Assembly: GCA_041394985.1 (NCBI GenBank) | Contig: JAWLBI010000001.1 | Location: 2,108,001-2,172,000, forward strand | Direction: 5' to 3' | DNA from: JAGLON01 sp041394985 | GTDB taxonomy: Bacteria; Zixibacteria; MSB-5A5; GN15; JAAZOE01 | Length of the DNA: 64,000 nucleotides | In this document: positions 1 to 8,675 of the stretch, in pieces | Numbering within the stretch: position 1 is the first letter of the stretch | Layout: every line of letters begins with the position of its first letter | The notes under the pieces: generated by a model | What the model saw: only the letters and a program-made list of their open reading frames with translations | Database searches by the model: none | What the model was told of the DNA's origin: nothing | Position numbers and translations under genes: made by a program

Positions 1-1217
1 ATTTCAGAAAGTTGTCCCAATATTGTAAACTACCGGAAAAAGATTTTAGGAAAGGATTAAGCATTACTGGCAAATCGTCTTTAAAGATTGAGAAAATGTT
101 GACATGGGATCAATTGCTTAATCTGGTTAAGGGTTGTGAAAGAATATATAATGAATGCGTACCAATACAAATTAATAGCGTTACTCGTATTTATAAAAGA
201 AAAAACGAATCATTAATAGATGAGTTAAATGAAGGATTGATAAAACAGCTCTGGGACCGATATTCTCATAATAATGAAGATATTGACTTTGATATTTGCC
301 ATCAAGAGTTTGAGCAATATTTAACGGCGGCTCGATACAAAGTAATAATAGGTTCCTCAAAAAACTACCAATATTTTGACGAATTGAAAAATATAGACGA
401 ATTGTTTGGTTATTTAAAGACAATGGCACTATATAATAATCCAAAAAATATTGATGAATTTAAGGAAATAATACAAAAAGTAAAAATAATATCCCTAGAT
501 GAAAATGATATAGAATTAACATCGGGGAAATTTTACACACATATTTTTGGCGATGTAATAAATAATGATATTCGGTATTTTCTTATTGATAATAAGTGGT
601 TTAGAATCAAAGATAATTTTCTAAAAGAGCTAGATCAAGGTTGTGAAAACTTTATTAGTAAGAATTCTTACTCAGGAGATTTGGAAAAATGGCCCTCGGG
701 AAATGATGAAGATCATTATAATAAATTGTACAATGGGCAAAACAATACTTTGGTCCTTCATAGAGTGCTAAATGAGAATATTGAAGGCTGTGATATTATG
801 AAATGGACTAATAATGAAATTAGATTATTTTTTGTTAAAAAGGGTTTTAATAATAGCATGCGTGATTTATGTGCACAATTATTACTGTCGGCAAAGAGGA
901 TTACAAGGGATATAAATGATAAGAAGCAATTTCTCAGTGGAATATATGATTCATTAAAAAGTAAATTAAATAGTAAGGATGGATATCTCAGTGAAATAGC
1001 AAACCAAACCCAAATATATAGTAAGGATGAATTTCTTCAAGTATTTTCTGCTAGGAAAAAAACAATATTTATTTTGGCTATATATGATACTACTCAGAAT
1101 AGGTCTATAAATAATATGAAAAGGTATCGTTCGAATATTGCCAAATTTTCCCTATCTGAATTATTTAAGGAAATGAAAGGGATAGACATAGAGCTTCAGA
1201 TTGTCCAGATTAAATAG
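1..1217 (+). CDS. DUF6119 / TIGR04141-like protein, 5' end outside the window
   Basis: The reading frame is open to the left edge, and the first possible start in view is a TTG at 12, so the N-terminus is probably missing. At least 401 residues are visible, against roughly 500 or more for the family. The central part (a tyrosine- and tryptophan-rich stretch around residues 175-200, then 'NIEGCDIMKW' near 260 followed by a lysine-rich strand) and the C-terminus ('IFILAIYD', then a hydrophobic tail) follow the pattern I associate with the sporadically distributed TIGR04141/DUF6119 family, whose function is unknown and which often sits in mobile or defence regions. That match is from memory. The gene is strikingly AT-rich compared with everything to its right, which suggests recent transfer. 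It converges on murI. Confidence 0.55.
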   Translation, partial: FRKLSQYCKLPEKDFRKGLSITGKSSLKIEKMLTWDQLLNLVKGCERIYNECVPIQINSVTRIYKRKNESLIDELNEGLIKQLWDRYSHNNEDIDFDICHQEFEQYLTAARYKVIIGSSKNYQYFDELKNIDELFGYLKTMALYNNPKNIDEFKEIIQKVKIISLDENDIELTSGKFYTHIFGDVINNDIRYFLIDNKWFRIKDNFLKELDQGCENFISKNSYSGDLEKWPSGNDEDHYNKLYNGQNNTLVLHRVLNENIEGCDIMKWTNNEIRLFFVKKGFNNSMRDLCAQLLLSAKRITRDINDKKQFLSGIYDSLKSKLNSKDGYLSEIANQTQIYSKDEFLQVFSARKKTIFILAIYDTTQNRSINNMKRYRSNIAKFSLSELFKEMKGIDIELQIVQIK

Positions 1218-1235
1218 TCGGTTAGTTGGACATAA

Positions 1236-2042
1236 TCAATACTTCGTGATATCGACTCTTATGATATTGTCTATTCTTTGGCCGAGGAAGCGCTCGGCGA
1301 CGGGGGCGAATTTGTCAGGGACATCCGAGACGTAAAATTTATACTGGCCGTGCGATGATTGCTCGTTCGTCAGGTCCTTCTGCTTCAGGATATCTTTTAC
1401 CTCGATAGCCGTCGAGGTCGCCGAGTCGATGATCTTCACGTCGTCGCCGACGACTCGCTGAATTGCATCCTTCAACAGCGGATAGTGCGTGCAGCCGAGC
1501 ACCAGCGTGTCGATTCCGTTGTCCTTGAGTGTTTGGAGGTAATCCTCGGCAATGAGGAAAGTCGCCGGCTTGTCGTGGAAGCCCTCCTCGGCCAGCGGCA
1601 CGAACAGGGGACAGGCGAGCGAGAAGACCTTGATCTTTTTATTGATGCGATGGATGGCCTTGGGGTAGGCGTCCGATGCAATCGTAGCATGGGTGCCGAT
1701 GATGCCGACTTTGTTGTTCTGCGTGGCCTCGACGGCGGCGCGGGCACCGGGTTCGATTACGCCGAGCATCTCGGTGACATGCTCTTCCATGACGGTTTCG
1801 AGGGCAACCGAGGCGGCGGTGTTACAGGCGGCGACGATGAATTTGACATCCTGTTCCTGCAGGAAATTGACATCCTGGCGGGTGAATTCGAGGATGATAT
1901 CTTTGGAGCGCGGGCCATAGGGAGTGCGGCCCATGTCGCCGAAATAGACTATGTCTTCATTGGGGAGCAGTCGCATCAGTTCGGCGAGGACGGTGAGTCC
2001 TCCGACGCCGGAGTCAAAAACGCCTATCGGTTTGCTTCTCAT
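1236..2042 (-). CDS. murI: glutamate racemase
   Basis: Converts L-glutamate to D-glutamate in the cytoplasm for peptidoglycan precursor synthesis, without a cofactor. The 268-residue length is normal. The N-terminal 'FDSGVGGLTV' loop (Asp10, Ser11), 'YFGDMGRTPYG' (33-43), the first catalytic Cys73 in 'AACNTAAS' and the second, Cys184, in 'GCTHYPLL' are all present, so the enzyme should be active. The start ATG shares one base with the stop of the upstream amidase gene (TAATG), making it the last gene of a three-gene cell-wall/translation operon read leftwards. Confidence 0.97.
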   Translation of the reverse strand: MRSKPIGVFDSGVGGLTVLAELMRLLPNEDIVYFGDMGRTPYGPRSKDIILEFTRQDVNFLQEQDVKFIVAACNTAASVALETVMEEHVTEMLGVIEPGARAAVEATQNNKVGIIGTHATIASDAYPKAIHRINKKIKVFSLACPLFVPLAEEGFHDKPATFLIAEDYLQTLKDNGIDTLVLGCTHYPLLKDAIQRVVGDDVKIIDSATSTAIEVKDILKQKDLTNEQSSHGQYKFYVSDVPDKFAPVAERFLGQRIDNIIRVDITKY

Positions 2043-3520
2043 TACAGCCTTTCGTATTTCGCCTTGAACCGCTTCACCGCCTCATAGAGCCCCTCGGCGA
2101 TATCCTTTCTGAAGCTGCTCTTGCGCAGCAGTTTTTCCTCTTCCTTGTTCGATATGAATGCCGATTCGACCAGAATCGACGGCATGTACACCCGATTAAG
2201 GACGACAAAGGCGGCGTGATCGACGCCGCGGGCGCGGATATCGGTTTTCTTGCGCATCTCGATGTCGCACATGTAGGCGAGGTCGGCCGATTCGGATAAG
2301 AATTCGGTCTGAATCATATCGTTGAGGATATAGGCCAGGTCGTCGATCTCCTCGCCTTCGATGGCCGGGTCATCGAGTAGAAACGGAGCGTTTTCAAACT
2401 GGGCGACGGCTCGCGCGGCATCGCTTTTAGCCGGTGCGAGGTAGAAAATTTGATGGCCGTTGGCATCGGTTTTCGGCGACGAGTTGCAGTGAATCGAGAT
2501 GAACAGGTCGGCCTTGGCATCATTGGCGATTTTGGCGCGGCGGTCGAGCGAGACGTATTCGTCCTTGGTGCGCGTCATAATGACCTTGAGCTGTTTGTCC
2601 TTGCGAATCAGCTTGGCCAGTTCATTAGCGATTTCGAGATTGATATCTTTTTCGCGCGTGCGTTTATCGCGACCGATGGCGCCATAGTCTTTGCCGCCGT
2701 GGCCGGGATCGATGACGATCACATCGATTTTTTCATCCGGGCCGATCTGGACGACTTCGTTGGTGACTTCCTCGGGATCGAACAGAGCATCCTCGATTGC
2801 GATCTGAAGGCGCATCGGATTTTCTTTATAGTCGTGGTGGAACTTTTTATAACCGCGGCGAAGGCGGAAGGAAATCTGGGCCGAGTTGTCGAACTGGAAG
2901 GCATTGACGCTTCGGACATAGCGCTTGTCCAGCCCGGACATGATTTTACTGCGATTGATTTTGGCTTCCGGGAAATTGATATTGAGCCAGTTGCCTTCGC
3001 TCTCGAATGTCTCGAACGGGAGCTGGGACGTCATGAAGATTTCCAACAGAACGCCATTAGCTTTGGACATAACGGCGATGTCAGTGATGTCGTACCATTC
3101 GGCATCAATGCGCAGGATTTTGTCGCGATCATCCCAGGTAATGTTTTCCGAGCGTGCGATGTTGAGATACGGCGTAAAGGTGCGGGCAGGGACATACAGG
3201 GCGCCTTTGATGACTTTCACCGGGTACATGATGTTGAAGACACCGCCATTGTAATTGATATAGGACGAGCCGACGGTAAAGCGATAGGTGTTATCGTCTA
3301 TTGTGTAGGAAACGGAATAGCCAATGGTGATCCAGTCCATAGCGCCATTGAAAATTTTATTCAACTCGGTCAGGCTGTAGTACAGCGTGCCATTGTCATC
3401 GTAGGCGGCGAGTTTTTCCGTCCCGCCGGCGGTTTTGACGCGAATCTCATCGGCGGAGAGAGAAGAGAACAGGCCGCACAACAGGGCGAAGCAGATGAAT
3501 AGTGTCAGCGGTCGTTTCAT
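2042..3520 (-). CDS. N-acetylmuramoyl-L-alanine amidase (Amidase_3) with AMIN domain
   Basis: Exported zinc amidase that cleaves the amide bond between MurNAc and the stem peptide, probably during cell separation. There is a signal peptide (about 1-23), a copper-amine-oxidase-like N-terminal domain (about 25-140), an AMIN-like beta domain (about 147-245) that in AmiC-type enzymes directs the protein to its site of action, and the catalytic domain (about 265-488). Zinc and catalytic residues are visible: His274 in 'DPGHGG', Glu290, His344 in 'ISIHCN' and Glu452 in 'ILVESAF'. Its ATG overlaps the smpB stop (ATGA) and its stop overlaps the murI start, so the three are translationally coupled. 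Confidence 0.93.
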   Translation of the reverse strand: MKRPLTLFICFALLCGLFSSLSADEIRVKTAGGTEKLAAYDDNGTLYYSLTELNKIFNGAMDWITIGYSVSYTIDDNTYRFTVGSSYINYNGGVFNIMYPVKVIKGALYVPARTFTPYLNIARSENITWDDRDKILRIDAEWYDITDIAVMSKANGVLLEIFMTSQLPFETFESEGNWLNINFPEAKINRSKIMSGLDKRYVRSVNAFQFDNSAQISFRLRRGYKKFHHDYKENPMRLQIAIEDALFDPEEVTNEVVQIGPDEKIDVIVIDPGHGGKDYGAIGRDKRTREKDINLEIANELAKLIRKDKQLKVIMTRTKDEYVSLDRRAKIANDAKADLFISIHCNSSPKTDANGHQIFYLAPAKSDAARAVAQFENAPFLLDDPAIEGEEIDDLAYILNDMIQTEFLSESADLAYMCDIEMRKKTDIRARGVDHAAFVVLNRVYMPSILVESAFISNKEEEKLLRKSSFRKDIAEGLYEAVKRFKAKYERL

Positions 3521-3987
3521 TTATTGTGTTCCCGAATTTTCCGAGCCATGTCGCGGTCGGCCTCGCGCTTGGCGATGCTCTGCCGCTTGTCGTACTGGCG
3601 CTTGCCTCGGGCCAGGCCGATTTCGACTTTGGCATAGGGCCCGCTAAAATAAATCTTCAGTGGTACGACGGTAAATCCCTTTTCCTGCGTTGCCCGGACC
3701 AGTTTTCGGATTTCCTTCTTATTTAACAACAGACGGCGCTTGCGGATCGGGTCATGATTGTCATAGTGGGTCATCTCGTATTGGCTGATGTGCAGATTGA
3801 CCAGGAATGCCTCGTCGTTTTCGAAGGTGACATAGGCATCGGTCATCTGGACTTTGCCCAGCCGCAGGGATTTGACTTCCGTGCCGACCAGAGATATCCC
3901 GGCCTCGTATTTGTCCGAGATATGATACTCGTGGAAAGCCTTGCGGTTTGTCGTGATAACCTTTATTTTTTTCTCATTCTCCGTCAT
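3517..3987 (-). CDS. smpB: SsrA-binding protein SmpB
   Basis: Binds tmRNA and delivers it to stalled ribosomes for trans-translation. The 156-residue protein has the family pattern: 'NRKAFHEYHI' near the N-terminus, 'GTEVKSLR', 'HISQYE' and the basic C-terminal tail 'KRQYDKRQSIAKREADRD' that enters the mRNA channel. I place the start at the ATG at 3987; an upstream in-frame start would add 25 unconserved residues and overlap the divergent hydrolase gene. It is the first gene of the smpB-amidase-murI operon, and its TGA overlaps the next ATG. The tmRNA gene itself is not in the window. Confidence 0.95.
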   Translation of the reverse strand: MTENEKKIKVITTNRKAFHEYHISDKYEAGISLVGTEVKSLRLGKVQMTDAYVTFENDEAFLVNLHISQYEMTHYDNHDPIRKRRLLLNKKEIRKLVRATQEKGFTVVPLKIYFSGPYAKVEIGLARGKRQYDKRQSIAKREADRDMARKIREHNK

Positions 3988-4050
3988 AGCCGTGAAAATA
4001 GGGCGGTTGTCGGCTAAGTGCAATATAATTGTTACACCCGAGGAGGGGAG

Positions 4051-4872
4051 ATGTCTCAACAAAATGTAACAAAGACAAAGAAAATCGTGCGCGCGGGGAT
4101 TGTGCAGTTTCGGCCGAAGTTCAAGGATGTCGATGCCAATCTGGTTATAATTCAGAAATTGCTCGGTCGGAAGAAATTCGACCTGGCGGTTTTACCGGAG
4201 CTGGCGACGACGGGATATAATTTCAAGGACCGCGCCGATGCGCTCGAGGTTGCCGAGGGCAAATCAGGGAAGTCATTTCGATTTTTCAAGGAATTATCGG
4301 CCAAAACCGGCGGGGCGATTGTCTGGGGACTGGCCGAGAAGGCCGGGGATAAGCTCTTCAATTCAGCTGTGCTGACGACGCCTGAGGGGAAACAGTATAT
4401 TTACCGCAAGACGCATCTGTTTTTCCGGGAGAAGTTCGTGTTCGATCCCGGCGATACGGGATTCAAGGTGTTTCGCTGGAATGATCTGCGTATCGGGCTG
4501 ATGATCTGTTTCGACTGGATTTTCCCTGAGGCGGCTCGGACACTGGCTTTGAAAAAGGCGCAGATAATCTGTCATCCTTCGAATCTGGTGATGCATTATT
4601 GTCAGGATGCTATGGTGACGAGGTCGATCGAGAATGGGGTTTATTGCATAACGGCCAACCGGACGGGTCGGGAAAATAATGGAATCGTCGATTTGACGTT
4701 CACGGGGCAGTCTCAGATTACCGGGGTCAAGGGGGAGAAGTTACTGGCATTTTCCAAGGCAGAACAGGGGTTCAAACTGGTTAAGTTCGACGCGGGATTG
4801 TCCGATATCAAAAATATAAATAGCTATAACAATGTAATAGCAGACCGAAGGCGTGACTATTACAGGATTTAG
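4051..4872 (+). CDS. carbon-nitrogen hydrolase (nitrilase superfamily)
   Basis: A cytoplasmic amidase of the nitrilase superfamily, with the substrate not deducible. The Glu-Lys-Cys triad is complete: Glu50 in 'LPELATTGY', Lys120 in 'YRKTHLF' and Cys153 in 'MICFDW'. The start at 4051 is chosen because a strong ribosome binding site (GAGGAGGGGAG) directly precedes it; an in-frame ATG at 4018 lacks one. Length is 273 residues, typical for stand-alone members. The gene is divergent from smpB, with only 63 bases between starts, so both promoters lie in a very short space. The response regulator at 4887 follows 14 bases later and may be cotranscribed. Confidence 0.88.
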   Translation: MSQQNVTKTKKIVRAGIVQFRPKFKDVDANLVIIQKLLGRKKFDLAVLPELATTGYNFKDRADALEVAEGKSGKSFRFFKELSAKTGGAIVWGLAEKAGDKLFNSAVLTTPEGKQYIYRKTHLFFREKFVFDPGDTGFKVFRWNDLRIGLMICFDWIFPEAARTLALKKAQIICHPSNLVMHYCQDAMVTRSIENGVYCITANRTGRENNGIVDLTFTGQSQITGVKGEKLLAFSKAEQGFKLVKFDAGLSDIKNINSYNNVIADRRRDYYRI

Positions 4873-4886
4873 CCAAGGGACGTTAC

Positions 4887-5288
4887 ATGAATACATCAGG
4901 GGCGGTTAGAGCCGCTAACATATTAGTCGTCGACGACGAACCGGAAATCACTGAGATTATCGAGGCGTTTCTCGACAATGCAGGCTACAAGGTACGGGTA
5001 GAAAACAGCCCGCTCAATGCCCTGGAAATCGCGCGGCAGATGAAGCCGGATTTGATCCTGCTTGATATTATGATGCCGGGAACGGACGGCTATAGCGTGT
5101 GTAATGCCATTAAGGCCGATAAGGCTCTCGCCAACACGCCGGTAATTTTCCTCACCGGTAAGGACTCCAAGGATGACCAGGGGCGCTCGTTCCAGGTGGG
5201 CGGAGACATGTTCATCAAGAAACCGTTCAGTTGCGAGCGGCTTCTCGAGATAGTCAATATCGTGTTATTGTCTGTCGGGAAAAATTAG
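4887..5288 (+). CDS. receiver-only response regulator
   Basis: A single CheY-like receiver domain of 133 residues with no output domain. The acidic pocket is Asp16/Asp17, the phosphoacceptor is Asp60 in 'LILLDIMMPGTDG', the switch residue is Thr90 in 'IFLTGKD', and the conserved lysine is Lys112 in 'FIKKPF'. It should therefore be phosphorylated by a histidine kinase, but none is encoded nearby, so the partner is unknown. Such proteins act by protein-protein contact. It lies between a nitrilase-type gene and a PHA-type regulator and is followed by a good terminator. Confidence 0.92.
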   Translation: MNTSGAVRAANILVVDDEPEITEIIEAFLDNAGYKVRVENSPLNALEIARQMKPDLILLDIMMPGTDGYSVCNAIKADKALANTPVIFLTGKDSKDDQGRSFQVGGDMFIKKPFSCERLLEIVNIVLLSVGKN

Positions 5289-5299
5289 ATAGAATAAAA

Positions 5300-5328
5300 A
5301 TCCGGCTCATGACAGGCCGGATTTTTTT
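5300..5328 (+). terminator. rho-independent terminator after the response regulator
   Basis: Seven-base stem ATCCGGC / GCCGGAT (5300-5306 with 5316-5322), nine-base loop, then a run of seven T. Confidence 0.85.
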
Positions 5329-5364
5329 AGTTGCAATTTATTGTGCAGTGCACTATATTTCAGT

Positions 5365-5934
5365 ATGAAGATTATCAAACGATACCGCAATCGGCGGTTG
5401 TACGATACCGAAAAAAAAGAGTTCATCGTTCTGTCGGATCTGGAACGAATGGTTCGCCAGAGCGTAGAACTGAAAGTTATCGACATCGCCTCGGGCAAGG
5501 ATATTACGCTGTCGGTATTGACGGCGGTCATCGGGGAGCAGGCCGAAAGCTGGCAGAATCCCCGGCAGTCGACCGATATGTTGTCCGCGGTAATAAAATT
5601 AGGAGGGCGACGCTCCATGAGTATTCTCAAAAACACCGTATTGGCCGGAGTCGGTTTCATGACTATGACCAAGAAGAAGGCCGAAGAACTCATCGATACG
5701 CTGATTAAATCCGGCGAGTTATCCAAGTCGGAAAAGAAAGAGGCGGTCCTGGAGCTTTTGGCCAAGGCGGAAAAATCGACTCGCAGCACGAGACAGCGGG
5801 TTTCCGAGGAAATCGAAAAGGGGATAGACAGTCTCACCTGGGCAAAGAAGTCGGACTTCGATAAGCTGGTGAAGAAAGTCAACACCCTTGCGAAAAAGGT
5901 CAGCAGTCTCGAAAAGCAAGCAAAGGGCGAATAG
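5365..5934 (+). CDS. polyhydroxyalkanoate synthesis regulator-like, DNA-binding plus phasin-like helices
   Basis: The N-terminal 60 residues match the PHB/PHA accumulation regulator DNA-binding domain: 'IKRYRNRRLYDTEKKEFI' followed by 'LSDLERMVR' and 'VIDIASGKDIT'. The rest is a long helical, Lys/Glu-rich region that resembles the granule-associated phasin-type domain and ends in a predicted coiled coil ('VKKVNTLAKKVSSLEKQ'). In known systems such proteins repress phasin genes until they bind storage granules. No PHA synthase is in this window, so that role is inferred. The ATG at 5365 is used because the conserved domain starts two residues later. Length is 189 residues. Confidence 0.8.
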   Translation: MKIIKRYRNRRLYDTEKKEFIVLSDLERMVRQSVELKVIDIASGKDITLSVLTAVIGEQAESWQNPRQSTDMLSAVIKLGGRRSMSILKNTVLAGVGFMTMTKKKAEELIDTLIKSGELSKSEKKEAVLELLAKAEKSTRSTRQRVSEEIEKGIDSLTWAKKSDFDKLVKKVNTLAKKVSSLEKQAKGE

Positions 5935-5978
5935 CCATTAAATCAGGTTCCGGCGGCCATCCCTGGCCGCCGGCCAGC

Positions 5979-6173
5979 TTACCCGTAGATGTCGAGCAGG
6001 GCTCCGTACATCTTATCCTCGGTGCGTATGGCGGCAACCCCGGCGCGAGCCATTCTTACCGCTTCGTTCATCTCTAAGAAGCCCTCGACAAATTCATCCC
6101 TGTTTATTCTCTTGACTCCTTTGTCCATCAGAGCCATAGCGTTTCGTATGGTATTCACTGAGTCTATAAACAT
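5979..6173 (-). CDS. small conserved-looking protein, 64 residues
   Basis: A short gene with a well-placed ribosome binding site (GGGTGAGGAG, about seven bases before the ATG). The protein is one amphipathic helical unit, 'DSVNTIRNAMALMDKGVKRI', then acidic and alanine-rich helices; it has no signal peptide and no membrane segment. I do not recognise the family. Helical proteins of this size often act as adaptors or flagellar/secretion chaperone-like proteins, but nothing here proves that. It stands alone, convergent with the PHA-type regulator and divergent from rlmN. Confidence 0.6.
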   Translation of the reverse strand: MFIDSVNTIRNAMALMDKGVKRINRDEFVEGFLEMNEAVRMARAGVAAIRTEDKMYGALLDIYG

Positions 6174-6275
6174 ACCAAACTCCTCACCCTATTAATCGGT
6201 ATAACAAGTGTAACCGCTTTAGATAAGAATTTGCACTTGCCGATTGAGGGGTGTGCTATTACATTGCAACGAGTT

Positions 6276-7316
6276 ATGACTTCGAAGAAGAATCTATGCG
6301 GCCTGTCCTGCTCAGAATTCGAGCAGATTCTTGTTGGGATGGGCAAACAAGCGTTCCACGGGCGCCTCGTCTACAAGTGGATCTATAAGCAAATGGAGTT
6401 CGATACCGCGAACTGGTCGGATATCGGCAAGGATATCCGAGCGGCTCTGGCAGAGCAATATCGTATCGAATTGCCGCAGATTCTTGATCGGCAGAAATCC
6501 GAAGACGGGACGGAGAAGTTTCTGTTCGGGCTCGAGGACGGACAGTCGATCGAGGCGGTGCGGATTTTCGATGATGCCTCGGGACGGATGACGCTGTGCG
6601 TCTCGTCGCAGGTCGGTTGCGCATTGGGCTGTAAGTTTTGCGCCACCGGCAAGATGGGATTCAAGCGGAATCTCACGGTCGGGGAAATCGTAGCCCAGCC
6701 GATGATATTGCGCCAATTGTATGGCGAAGAGGCATTCGACAATATGGTCTTCATGGGGATGGGCGAGCCGCTTTTGAATTATGACAATGTTATGGGGGCG
6801 GTAGACATCCTGATTGATTCCGCGGGGTTGATGCTGGGGGCGAAGCGTATCACGATTTCGACATCGGGATTGGTTAAGGAGATTCGGCGCCTGGCGGATT
6901 CAGGTTCGAAGGTCAATCTGGCGTTGTCTCTGCATGCGGCCAATGATAAACTCAGGAAGCGGTTGATGCCGATAGCCAATTCTTGTACGCTGGCGGAGTT
7001 GATGGAGGCGATAACTTATTGGACATCGGTGCGGACGCGGCGGGTGACATTCGAGTATATTCTCTTTAAGGGGGTTAACGATTCAAAGGATGATGCCATG
7101 GAATTGGCAAAACTGGTGCGGGGAATACCGTGCAAAATCAATCTGCTGGCCTATAATCCGGTGCCGGGATTAGATTTCGAGCGGCCGTCGGAAGAGGATA
7201 TCGATCGTTTTGCGCAGATCCTGTATCCGAGGACACCGGCGGTGACGGTGCGAAAGAGTAGAGGAAAAGATATCGATGCGGCATGCGGTCAGCTGGCGGG
7301 AAGGAGACAATCATAA
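6276..7316 (+). CDS. rlmN: dual-specificity 23S rRNA/tRNA adenine-C2 methyltransferase RlmN
   Basis: Radical-SAM enzyme that methylates C2 of A2503 in 23S rRNA and of A37 in some tRNAs. The SAM cluster motif C-x3-C-x2-C is at Cys115, Cys119 and Cys122 ('GCALGCKFCATG'). The two mechanistic cysteines are present: Cys108 in 'TLCVSSQVGC', and Cys337 in 'DIDAACGQLAG' near the C-terminus. The ATG at 6276 gives 346 residues, the family norm; an upstream TTG at 6231 would add 15 unconserved residues. The stop overlaps the start of the next gene by one base (TAATG). Confidence 0.95.
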   Translation: MTSKKNLCGLSCSEFEQILVGMGKQAFHGRLVYKWIYKQMEFDTANWSDIGKDIRAALAEQYRIELPQILDRQKSEDGTEKFLFGLEDGQSIEAVRIFDDASGRMTLCVSSQVGCALGCKFCATGKMGFKRNLTVGEIVAQPMILRQLYGEEAFDNMVFMGMGEPLLNYDNVMGAVDILIDSAGLMLGAKRITISTSGLVKEIRRLADSGSKVNLALSLHAANDKLRKRLMPIANSCTLAELMEAITYWTSVRTRRVTFEYILFKGVNDSKDDAMELAKLVRGIPCKINLLAYNPVPGLDFERPSEEDIDRFAQILYPRTPAVTVRKSRGKDIDAACGQLAGRRQS

Positions 7317-8674
7317 TGCCGGGTATGAGGCGGTTTCTGATTTTTGCCATCGTATTGTTTATTGTGTGTTGCTCGACGGCGGAAGCCGGTTTTTTACGAA
7401 TCAGCCATATGACGCTCGACCCCAATCGCTGGGGCGAGAGGTCTCTGACAATTCCAATCGAGAATCCGGTCGATGATACGGCGAGGATCAATGTATCATT
7501 GACGACTGCGTATCCTAATCATTATCTCTCCTGCGTCGACGAGATAGAATTCGATACGGTCCTTGTGATTCCGCCGAAATTCAATGGTCAGGAGGATGTG
7601 AAGTTTTATATCGATGGATCATTCGGGCGCGCCAAGATTTCATTTCTGGCGAAATGGAAACATGATGGCGATGCTGATACCGTTGGATATGATTCGACTG
7701 TCCAGACGTTCAGCGTGTCATTTGATGCTCGCGGTCCGGCGGAAGGGCTCGATGATTATCGCTATGGATTAGGGGCGATGCATTCCGTTTGGTTCGATCG
7801 CAATTTTGATTATGAATATCCGCGTTTACTGCTTTATTTGATTTCTCGCGATAAATCGGTCGAGGAAGTGCATAACATGTTTTATCCCAGCCTGGACTAT
7901 ACCCGGAAACTGGCTGAGCATTTTCAAGCGCGTGGATTGATTCCCGAGAATTCCACCGATGCCGTTAAAACATTCCTGGCTATAAGCGAGAACGAGGGAT
8001 TCGCGATACGCCCCGAAATAATGAAATTCTCCGAGGAATTCATTCAGTGGTATGAATCGAAGGGAAGTAAGAATCTGGATAAGTACCTTCGCGAGGCGGG
8101 GATAGACAGCGCCGCGGCAGCGATCCCGGCCTTGCGCATGACTGTTCTGTATTCGTTGCTAATGGAGTCGTGGCTGGCGGAAAATGCCCGCGAGTGGCAT
8201 GCTTTTGAAAACTCGCCGGAAGATATTAATATCTGGAATCGTCCACGGTGGTTGGTTCAAGGCGGGGCGTTCTTCCAGCCGAGGCTTTGTATGGCATCAT
8301 TCGATGATGATGTTCCCGGTGAAATCTTGTTGGGTGCATTCGTGCCGGATTATTCGCTGGCCTGTATGCGGTTGTCACTGGTCTTCATGCATCAGCGCGC
8401 TGAAAAGGATTTATCGATTCGCGATGCGGCGATTGCGACGATAACGGCTGCCGATGCAAAGGCTGCGCTTGACAAGGCGCGCGATAAGAAGTTGACTAAG
8501 GAAGCACAAAAAATGCTGACCGACGTCATTGAGAATACGGCCACTCATTTGCCTTATTATAATGATGCGATGAAACCGGCATTGGCGGATTATATCTGCC
8601 GTATTGCACTGGCATCCTGTTTCGTCGATGAGCCGCAGTTTACACTGGATAAATTCGTTGCCGTGAGGTACTAA
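7316..8674 (+). CDS. exported protein of unknown function, 452 residues
   Basis: Begins with a clear signal peptide (hydrophobic 7-20, likely signal peptidase I site after 'TAEA'). The first third is rich in beta strands ('SLTIPIENPVDDTARINVSL', then further strands) and looks like an immunoglobulin-type fold; the remainder is alpha-helical with many Trp and acidic residues. I do not recognise the family. The ATG at 7316 overlaps the rlmN stop and has AAGGAGA upstream, so it is translationally coupled to rlmN. The small lipoprotein gene at 8676 follows immediately, suggesting the two exported proteins work together. Confidence 0.75.
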   Translation: MPGMRRFLIFAIVLFIVCCSTAEAGFLRISHMTLDPNRWGERSLTIPIENPVDDTARINVSLTTAYPNHYLSCVDEIEFDTVLVIPPKFNGQEDVKFYIDGSFGRAKISFLAKWKHDGDADTVGYDSTVQTFSVSFDARGPAEGLDDYRYGLGAMHSVWFDRNFDYEYPRLLLYLISRDKSVEEVHNMFYPSLDYTRKLAEHFQARGLIPENSTDAVKTFLAISENEGFAIRPEIMKFSEEFIQWYESKGSKNLDKYLREAGIDSAAAAIPALRMTVLYSLLMESWLAENAREWHAFENSPEDINIWNRPRWLVQGGAFFQPRLCMASFDDDVPGEILLGAFVPDYSLACMRLSLVFMHQRAEKDLSIRDAAIATITAADAKAALDKARDKKLTKEAQKMLTDVIENTATHLPYYNDAMKPALADYICRIALASCFVDEPQFTLDKFVAVRY

Positions 8675-8675
8675 A

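Noticed and set aside
1359..2087. Long plus-strand reading frame over murI (242 codons)
   Set aside because: It lies antisense to a gene with complete motifs, and its own translation has no family features.
2450..3502. Long plus-strand reading frame over the amidase gene (350 codons)
   Set aside because: Antisense shadow of a GC-biased gene; the amidase frame has all catalytic motifs.
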